A stretch of DNA of 64,000 bases from Sinotaia quadrata (lineage: Eukaryota; Mollusca; Gastropoda; Architaenioglossa; Viviparidae). The notes under the pieces were generated by a model, which worked only from the letters and a program-made list of their open reading frames with translations, was not told the origin of the DNA and ran no database searches. Shown here piece after piece: positions 56,418 through 64,000 of the stretch (within the stretch, counting starts at the first letter, position 1; each line of letters opens with the position of its first letter). Location of the stretch: positions 102,293,860 through 102,357,859 of the forward strand of contig CM054181.1 in NCBI GenBank assembly GCA_028829895.1, in the 5' to 3' direction. The translations under genes were made by a program, and so were the position numbers.

Positions 56418-57918
56418 TAATTAGAAAAGAATGTAAAATAACAGTTATAATTTTACACAAAGTAAAAGACTAGATTAACTTTAAAGCCATTGCAATCTAT
56501 ACACATTACATTTTACTTTAGTGTACTTCAGAGATTCAAGTTTTCAGTGATATATAAATTACAGTCTTACCTCAGGTGCAAAGAAAATATTTTGATTAGG
56601 TTATGGACAATTATAACTTCATTTGTCATTTGTTAGTGTGGCCTTGTTGGTTTGTGTGAATCTCTAACGATTATATGATGATAATTCCTTTTGAATTAAG
56701 GAATTACACTTTCCTCTCTTGTTTAAAGGTTATTTCTGCATAATCAATGTTTCTTGTCTCATCAGCACCTTTTTAAAAAAGTACTTATACAACAATCTTA
56801 AAGTAGTTTTCTAGAAAATCAAACTTTCAAAACAAAAAACACAGATCACAAATGATTCACTTCATACATAAATATCTATTTAAAACTATACCTTCATTTA
56901 CTAAAAAAGTATATGAAGATCCAAATGTAATATTTTTACAAAATGCCCAGTCACAGTTGTTTCTTTTGGGGGAAAAGGAGATTTTACAGAAACATGCGTA
57001 AATATTGCAGCAAGAGACCTCCAACTTTATTCAATCTTATTAGCATTATCATTTGCTGTGTCAATTTCTCCTGAAAGTACCAAATACTATAATTAATATC
57101 TTTTTCAAAGTGTTTATTAACCTGAAAGAAAAACTCGATCACAACCAATGCCATTTTTTTTCCCTGGTAGTGTCACTCTAAATAAGTGGATTAAAAATGT
57201 AAACAATTTTTAACCAGAACACATATTTCTTGAGTCTTTAAAATGTAGATGCCATAAAAAAAACCTATAAAAATATTTTTTAAAATCTAATTCTAAGCAC
57301 CTGGATGAAATTTATAGACAAACAATTTGTCAAGCAGGGTTTTTACTATTAATGATCATTAACTTAAAATAATTTTAATCTAACTCTTTTAAAATCTGTA
57401 TATAAGCCATTAGTATCTTTTTTGTTTTCAAGCCAGCATTCTCAGCAGAAAATTGACATTCAGTGTTAAGTATATCTCACAAATATTGAGATGAAACTGG
57501 AAATGGTGTTTTCAATGAAAAATGCAAAGTAATACATTCTCATACAAACGTTTTTAGAGGGTAATTTGAAGTCTTTTCTCCTCTCACATGAAACAAAAAT
57601 GATGAAAATGAACATATTCATATAATCATGCCATAAATGTGTTTTAAAGTAAAAAGTGAAAAGTAAAAAAGACACTCGAAAACTGATTTTAGAATTAGCT
57701 GCTAAATCTCATGTCCACTAGAACTACAAGTTTACAACTTTTCACTAGAAATGTACAAGTAAATGCAGAAGATATTTACGTGATCTGAGAAACTATATTG
57801 CTTTGATTCCTTTACTAAGTAGGAGAGGCATGAGAAACAATAAAAAAAATTTTTTTTTTTGTTTGGGGGGGGGGTTAATTGTTCTTTTTTGATAATTAAA
57901 ATGCAAATAAACAATCAT

Positions 57919-58159
57919 ACATTCATTTTCAACACATTTTACAAGTTTGAAATTCAGACTTATTTTTCTTTTATAAACAAAATGTCATGTCATCACGGAT
58001 AGTTCAGAAATATAAGTACTGCCACTGCCAAAAACAAGCACACATTCATTTTCAACACATTTTACAAGTATGAAATTCAGACTTATTTTTCTTTTTATAA
58101 ACAAAATGTCATGTCATCACGGATAGTTCAGAAATATAAGTACTGCCCAAAACAAGCAG
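57919..58159. repeat. 123-bp tandem duplication, nearly identical
   Basis: Copies start acattcattttcaacacatt at 57919 and 58042; only a few differences, so it is recent. Confidence 0.95.
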
Positions 58160-61094
58160 TCTAATTAATCTGTTTATTATTATACTAATTATAAGGTGAA
58201 TGTTGTGAGTTCAATGTGGTTTTAGTTTAAAAAATGCATAAATACTGAATTATGTCTAGATTTGGTTAGACAAGAGATCATACTGTTATTATTTTACAAT
58301 TCACAGGAGACACTAATGCTCTTAAAATGAATCTTCAGATGACATCAGGGGAAACTAGGTGTGTGAAGCTATAAGTATAACTCACTCCCTCCCCATCAAA
58401 CTTGTAACATAGCACTGTACAGGATATTATTAATGAATGAGAAATTGTAACAATAAAAAACAACAACTAAAGATACACATTTTGCAACAACAAAATGAAT
58501 TATGAGAAACTGGAATAAAAGTAATAAGAAATGTTTATTGTATATTTAAAAAAAAAACCCCAAATAATGTACAGCAGCTGTAAAGTGAGAGATGAATGAA
58601 TAAACACCATTTGACCAAATTATTTGAGATTAGAACCTGCAACACATTTGAACCCGCTTTTGATAAAAGATTTACATTTATTTAATTAAAAAAATCCAAG
58701 CCATTGACTCTATCCAATGATTATGGAGTATATTCTCTACAATCTGAGAACTAAAAAATAAAGTATTCTCATCTTTTTACAAACATACTGATGCAAACTA
58801 CTCAGTTCACAAATATCTCATTTAAAAAGCTAAAGCCTCTTGCAAATAAACTGATGATCAAGGTAATAGTCCAAACACAATGCCAGATAAATAAATAGAG
58901 CCATAAGCTATTGAAGGCTGAAGTTATTTGTTAGTTCTTCAGGTCTGGTTTCTTTTAGGTCAGAGAAAAAAAGAATCCTAGTAACAGAGTTGAAATATGG
59001 TGATTAACTGCTTGCCTAGGGTCAACACAGAATACATTAAATCCTGCTGTAGTGCTGTTAACTGAAGAAGTCATCAATATGCCTTATTTTTTAAAACAAA
59101 TCATAAATAAATCAGAACTTTAAAATAACTCTAGGTATCAATAAGTACTTACCTGTTTAAGCATTAAACAAAGTAACTAACTCAAGTAAAATAATAAAAT
59201 GTTATTGACTAAAATAAACTTTCCCTCAAAAGATCCAAAAAAGAAAGTTCAATACTTGTTACTGTAATGTTGGGGGGTTTTTGGTGAAAAAAAAATTTAA
59301 ATAGCTACACCTTATCAAATAAATATTTAAAATAATTCATAACATTTAAAAATACTCTTAGTGGTAATCACTATCTCAGACAGCTGAACTTTCAAGGAAA
59401 ATAATCCATAAAAATCAAAATGTTCATTGTTACAATGTTAGTGTTGATAATGGGTACTGCCAAGTAGTGTGAAGGAGCTGTTTTTCTTTGTGATATCTCA
59501 TCCTGTCCTTAGCAAATAGAGCTTCTAAACTAATGACTGCCAGTACCTTTGATGAGGGCCTAGTAACTGAGCAATGCAGGTAACATGGGTGTGGGAAGCA
59601 TAGTTGACTGGGAAGAGAATAATCTAAGCCAAGTACATTTTCGAATATCCTTAAATCTTTATGTTCTATAGTCCTTTCACACCACTTGTTAACATCATTA
59701 AATAACAAGTACCATTCAAAATAAACACATTAAGGAGTTATCCAAACTGTATTAGCATGCCACACAGTATGTGAAGAGTACTTATTTATATAATCTGTGA
59801 GGGGAAAATTCTAAATCAATAAAGTAAATTAATTAAAATAAAAGACAAATGTGGAACAAAAATTCTTAGGAAATTGTATACTACTCTTAGACTGCTAATG
59901 TTTAGTCACAGAAAGGTGTAAGATGCTTGGAGAAAGAGATAAATTGAAACAGGCACAAAATTCACATTGAGGCAAATAATGTATCTTTTTATTACTAGTA
60001 CTAGTACTATTACTAAGTATCAATCTGATGAATGTTGGGGAAAATGCTAGAAACATCTCTAAACCAATACAACTGCATATAGGTAAAACACACTGAAAGC
60101 AATGATTGGGTACCCTAGGAAAAATGTCAGAATGTGTGACAAACTGAAAACTATTCCAAATGTAACAATAATAAATTCCAGTAAAAATCTGGATGTGAAT
60201 CAAAGATATTTAAAACTGTATTTTTTCAAGTGGGGAGGGGGTTGGAATAGAAGTTTTTGCTGCAAATGTTACAAAAGGTGTGTAATAGGACAAGAAGAGA
60301 AAGAAACACTTTGTGAGCCTTTTTTTTTCACTGCCAAATAGCATGGTCCAGTCTAGACTGTTCTTAAAAAAATACATAACTTTTTTTTTGTCTTCAGCCT
60401 TTCCTTTTTTCAAACGATATAATTTTAATTTTTTACTGCCCCCACTAAAAAAAGAATCTTTTTTTGTTTCACTAAAATTTAACAAAAACAAGGTATATTT
60501 GTGAGGGATGAAAACTGATCTAAACATTACATGAATATATCAAATTTACAAGACATACAAACTGTTAGAAAGTTATTAAGCAAAGTACCATTTAAAAAAA
60601 ATTATATATATGTGTATTTTTTTAAATATCAACTAGCACACATTTATATATACATCTTCCAGTTTAATGTTACTGTTAACGACACATCTTAATATTTTTT
60701 TTTTAACAGAACTCAGTGTTCACATTTGTATTAATTTCGTTTGTCAATATTAGTTTAATAATATTTATAACTGTGTATAAATTTTATATTTTTCATTAAT
60801 ATAAGCAGTTCTCATGTATACAGCAAATAGCCACCAAACATTCTTTTGCAAATTATTTACACACACGGAAATGAAAGCTAGATCATTACTTTTTCAATAC
60901 TAAACAAGCAAGCAAAAGTACAGTGGAGTTGCATCTTACGAGCACTGAACTAATGAAAATTCAACTATAATCACTTGGCAAAAACATATTCTAAAAAATG
61001 GTTAAATAGTGCAAGTGATTCTACATTCTATCTACAGTGAACGGTGTTGTCCCCTCTGTTAGTCTCAGTTTCCAGGTGCTGGTCATAGTGTGAG

Positions 61095-61270
61095 TATGTT
61101 TGCTAGGTTGAGCATGATTCTAGTATTAAAGATACACGTGCTTTCTTCATAAAACATTAAAAACATTTTATAACATTTTATAAGCCTTCTACATATATCT
61201 TTGCTACGCTGAGTGTGATTCTAGTATTAAAGATACATATATATTTTTCATACAACATTAACCTAAACAC
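61095..61270. repeat. Repeat of 105 bp, two copies
   Basis: gattctagtattaaagatac recurs 105 bp apart, with flanking similarity. Confidence 0.8.
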
Positions 61271-62400
61271 AAGCCATTAACATTGTACTTTATCTGATGC
61301 AAAGCCAAAGAAACAGATTTTTCCCCCCTCATCAGTGAAGAAAAAACTGGTTGTGTTGGACTTATGAGAGATGGTATGTCACCCTCCAATGTAGTGAATA
61401 TGGCTGCAATGAATATTGCACTCAACTGCTATACTCACCATCATCATAATTTCTACTATATGTGACTTTTGCCTTATGTGCCAACATCAGAATGTAACAC
61501 AACCCTCTCTCCCCCCATGTAAGATGCGACTCCCCAATGTATTGAACATTGCTAAGCCATCATAAAATACAAATATTATACAAAATAAATATTTATTCCA
61601 TTTTGCACGTAATACAGACATATTTTTGAACAAACAAGATAAATCAATGGAAATAGTATAGACACTGATCAATTAAAATTTTTTATCATGAATTTAAAAT
61701 CACACCCGAATGTCCTTGGTGCAAAAGGATTGTACTTTATTAAGTAATGTTTTGTAGTCATATCCTTTTTGACTCAGCATCGGCATGTGGTACAATGGCA
61801 ATTATACATAAATGAAAAATACAATCACTGATCATATCTGTCAGACTGGAAAGCACATGATGCCTATATCACAACAGTACAATAGTGACATTATCTCATT
61901 CAAATTTTGGTTTTTCTTTATGGTATATTTTAACAGGTTTGGTTTTATTAATTAAAGGATCAAATCTCTTAACTGTAACAAAAGGCAGTGCAGCAAGGTA
62001 CTTGAAAAATCCACTGGGTACAAAATGCCCACTATTTTTCAGCAATAAATGTTTACAATAAGGTGGCTGCTGTAGACACTATATATATATATATATATTT
62101 AGAGACTAAGATAGCCGACCCAGGTACAAGAAGAAATGTCAGCAAGAAATATGGCAAAAGAAGAAATATATCACAATATTGCTGCCATTCACATCACTCT
62201 GAATTGAATGACAGATTTACAATAAAACAAGATTCACTATGGGGTAAAATAAGTCTGAATTTAAGATTATGGACACCTACAATGTCATGTTCCATCATAG
62301 TTATGTAATGTGTTAGATGGAGCTGCTAAAACTTTCCAATGCACACACCTATGCTGGTAAAGCAAACTTAATCAGTCCACCAAACCCATGCGCACACAAA

Positions 62401-62426
62401 TACACACACACACACACACACACACA
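62401..62426. repeat. CA microsatellite just after the fucosyltransferase-like stop
   Basis: About 26 bp of CA, 11 bp past the stop codon on the minus strand, so within the 3' UTR. Confidence 0.95.
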
Positions 62427-62437
62427 AAATTCTAGTA

Positions 62438-63124
62438 CTATGTTTTCTCTTTTTCTTTGAACAATCTCAATGGCTTGATTGTGGAATTTTCCATGTAGTA
62501 CAGATTATGGTTAGAACGGCGCATGTATGCTGCCGACTTTCCAAACACACTGTACGTCAGAACGAGGACATCACATGTGGAGAGTAAGTACTGGTCAGCG
62601 ACCACTTTTTCAAATCCAGCACAAGCATCCTCTGCCTGCGACTTGTCTATGTGCATGATGTCACCTTTGACATCTACAGTCATCGTTGGGAACATGCCCA
62701 GCACTTTGCTTCGAACAATCTCTGAATCACTAGGCACAAAAATTCTATACTTTCTTGGATCCTTAAAGTTTGACAGAAATTTCCACAGTGGTTTTATAGT
62801 GTGCAGAGTGTTTCTCACCTCAGAGTCATTTGGGATGGATGGGTTTTTACCAAGCCTGACATGCCCACAGATAAGTTTATGCTGCGGGGTAGGACGCGCT
62901 TGCTTCACAGCACGATCAATTCGACGACGCACTCGTTTGTTGAGTTTAAAAATGTTTTGCCATAAGTCAGCAAAGACGACTGGTCGAGGTTTCCCACGCA
63001 TTCTGCGCCTAAAGCTTTGTGTATAGTGAGGGTTGGCTTTTAGCGCATAGAAATAGTCATAGTTAGTTGTCAGGTACACTACATCTTCTGGATACATCAA
63101 ATCAAAGTTTATTTTCTGCATCAC
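62438..63124 (-). CDS. Fucosyltransferase-like GT-B glycosyltransferase, terminal exon (5' partial)
   Basis: A 228-residue terminal exon starting after a strong acceptor (pyrimidine tract, tttggcag), phase 0, at V-M-Q-K-I-N-F-D. Residues 82-92 (HKLICGHVRLG) contain the His-Val-Arg motif that binds GDP-fucose in the alpha-1,2/alpha-1,6/O-fucosyltransferase superfamily. Residues 126-135 (YRIFVPSDSE) resemble the following strand that carries the SD motif. Residues 185-201 (DVLVLTYSVFGKSAAYM) resemble the C-terminal S.FG..AAY motif of GT11 and FUT8-like enzymes. It lacks the N-terminal membrane anchor expected of a Golgi type II protein, which must lie upstream beyond 63.2 kb. Family assignment is from motifs only; substrate unknown. 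It converges on MCC tail to tail. Confidence 0.7.
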   Translation of the reverse strand: MMQKINFDLMYPEDVVYLTTNYDYFYALKANPHYTQSFRRRMRGKPRPVVFADLWQNIFKLNKRVRRRIDRAVKQARPTPQHKLICGHVRLGKNPSIPNDSEVRNTLHTIKPLWKFLSNFKDPRKYRIFVPSDSEIVRSKVLGMFPTMTVDVKGDIMHIDKSQAEDACAGFEKVVADQYLLSTCDVLVLTYSVFGKSAAYMRRSNHNLYYMENSTIKPLRLFKEKEKT

Positions 63125-64000
63125 CTGCCAAACAGGAGAAAAAAATGTTAAAAACATTTAGTCATTTACAAGTTTTCTAGTTACTTGTATTGCATTTCTT
63201 TCTATACTATTACATCAATTCCAATAATTTTTTCAAACAATTGTATTAATTTAAAATTCCTTTCACATAGTTACATTAAAATTTCAATATTTCTTTAAAA
63301 AAAAAAAAATTTCATACTATTATATGAATTTTATTGTTCTCTAATAGTAATAGCACCTGCTCTAAAGACCTTGAATATGAAAAATGCTATTCAGCATTCT
63401 GTTTTATCTAATATGATTGATGAATGTTTCAATGTGCAGTAAAAATGAAGCATACTTTCCCAATATTTACAACAGGAAAGATGTGACGCAAATGCTATTT
63501 ACTGAAACAGTCTGGTATTTTATAATCTTAATATATTTTCACTGGAGTAGTAATTAGTATACACAGAGATTTGGATACAGTGCCCTCCCAAGTTATTCTG
63601 AGTGCACAGTGATGCATGGTGACAAAAATTAGACTTATAGTTTGCATTGCATAGATCATTAGATGACAGTATACAAATGTACAGTGACGCATGGTGACAA
63701 AAATTAGACTTATACATAGTTTGCATTGCATAGATCATTAGATGACGATATACAAATGTACAGTGAGGCAAACGGCCCACATTATAATATAAGATTAAGA
63801 TTAACTAGTTTGCATGTTATAAATGAGAGTATACAAGTGCCTAGTGAGGCAAATGGCCCATATTATAAGAAGTCTAGTTGGCATAGCATAGGCAGTTGAA
63901 GCTATACAATTGAGACACAGTGACTCACATAAGACTGATAGTTTGCAGGGCATAAATGAGGCGATACATGCTATCTGTTTACATTATTTTAATTGCTGGA
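63125..64000 (-). other. Intron of the fucosyltransferase-like gene (partial)
   Basis: Sequence upstream of the acceptor of the terminal exon. It holds a repeat array at 63590-63990 and no recognised coding sequence. Confidence 0.6.
63590..63990. repeat. Repeat of about 80 bp, four to five copies
   Basis: Units contain gtttgcattgcatagatcat and tacaaatgtacagtga. The first two are almost identical, later ones decayed. Confidence 0.88.

Larger units (their letters stand above)
56405..62437 (-). other. Likely long 3' UTR or downstream region of the fucosyltransferase-like gene
   Basis: No coding segment was recognised. The + strand is A-rich, so a minus-strand transcript would be T-rich, like the MCC introns in their own sense. 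Minus-strand AATAAA signals occur at 61944-61949 and 61736-61741 (3' UTR of about 0.5-0.7 kb) and at 56412-56417 (about 6 kb). Repeats inside are listed separately. Confidence 0.4.

Noticed and set aside
59430..59708. 92-codon minus-strand frame
   Set aside because: Checked as a possible upstream exon of either minus-strand gene; no motif and no convincing splice sites.
62523..63026. 167-codon + strand frame
   Set aside because: Antisense shadow of the fucosyltransferase-like exon on the minus strand.

Overview
This is an AT-rich animal nuclear window, built like an invertebrate genome: small exons (78 to 246 bp), long T-rich introns, many minisatellites and TG/CA microsatellites, and decayed transposon pieces. 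No bacterial, viral or CRISPR features were seen. The two recognisable gene products and the repeat style fit a mollusc, possibly a gastropod. That assignment is inference, because no species-specific marker was found.

Most of the window (about 1.2 to 54.0 kb, + strand) is one gene, a homolog of MCC (colorectal mutant cancer protein). I reconstructed 16 coding exons. All introns are GT-AG, and every exon phase matches its neighbour. They give 828 residues in frame, ending in the PDZ ligand ETSL. The 5' part of the long isoform (the EF-hand region in vertebrates) lies upstream of the window. A 28 kb intron separates the first exon seen (1198-1361) from the coiled-coil body (29352 onward). Inside it, about 12.1-14.2 kb, is a CpG-rich block with a short coding exon and a perfect GTAAGT donor. 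I read this as an internal promoter for a short MCC isoform.

The + strand stays T-rich through the MCC introns and 3' region, then turns A-rich near 56.4 kb. Two opposed AATAAA signals face each other at 56360 (+) and 56412 (-). From there to 62.4 kb the sequence is probably the long 3' untranslated region of a minus-strand gene, whose terminal coding exon (62438-63124) encodes a GT-B fucosyltransferase-like domain. MCC and this gene would thus lie tail to tail. A second minus-strand terminal exon (53588-53820), unrecognised but with a good acceptor, stop and nearby poly(A) signal, sits inside the last MCC intron.

The most unusual structure is a recurring one. In at least four MCC introns, and weakly in two more, the 3' splice site itself, sometimes with the first bases of the exon, has been tandemly copied just upstream of the true exon. 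This makes rows of decoy acceptors (32.65, 40.07-40.22, 42.48-42.84, 48.41-48.70 kb; weaker at 41.17 and 51.26 kb). The decoys I translated run into a stop codon.

Mobile elements are sparse and old: a 160-bp hAT-type MITE with terminal inverted repeats and a target duplication (11732-11891), two non-LTR retrotransposon fragments in the wrong order (7.2-8.1 kb), a possible DIRS/Ngaro fragment (30.9-31.1 kb) and a possible tRNA-derived SINE (6.5 kb).
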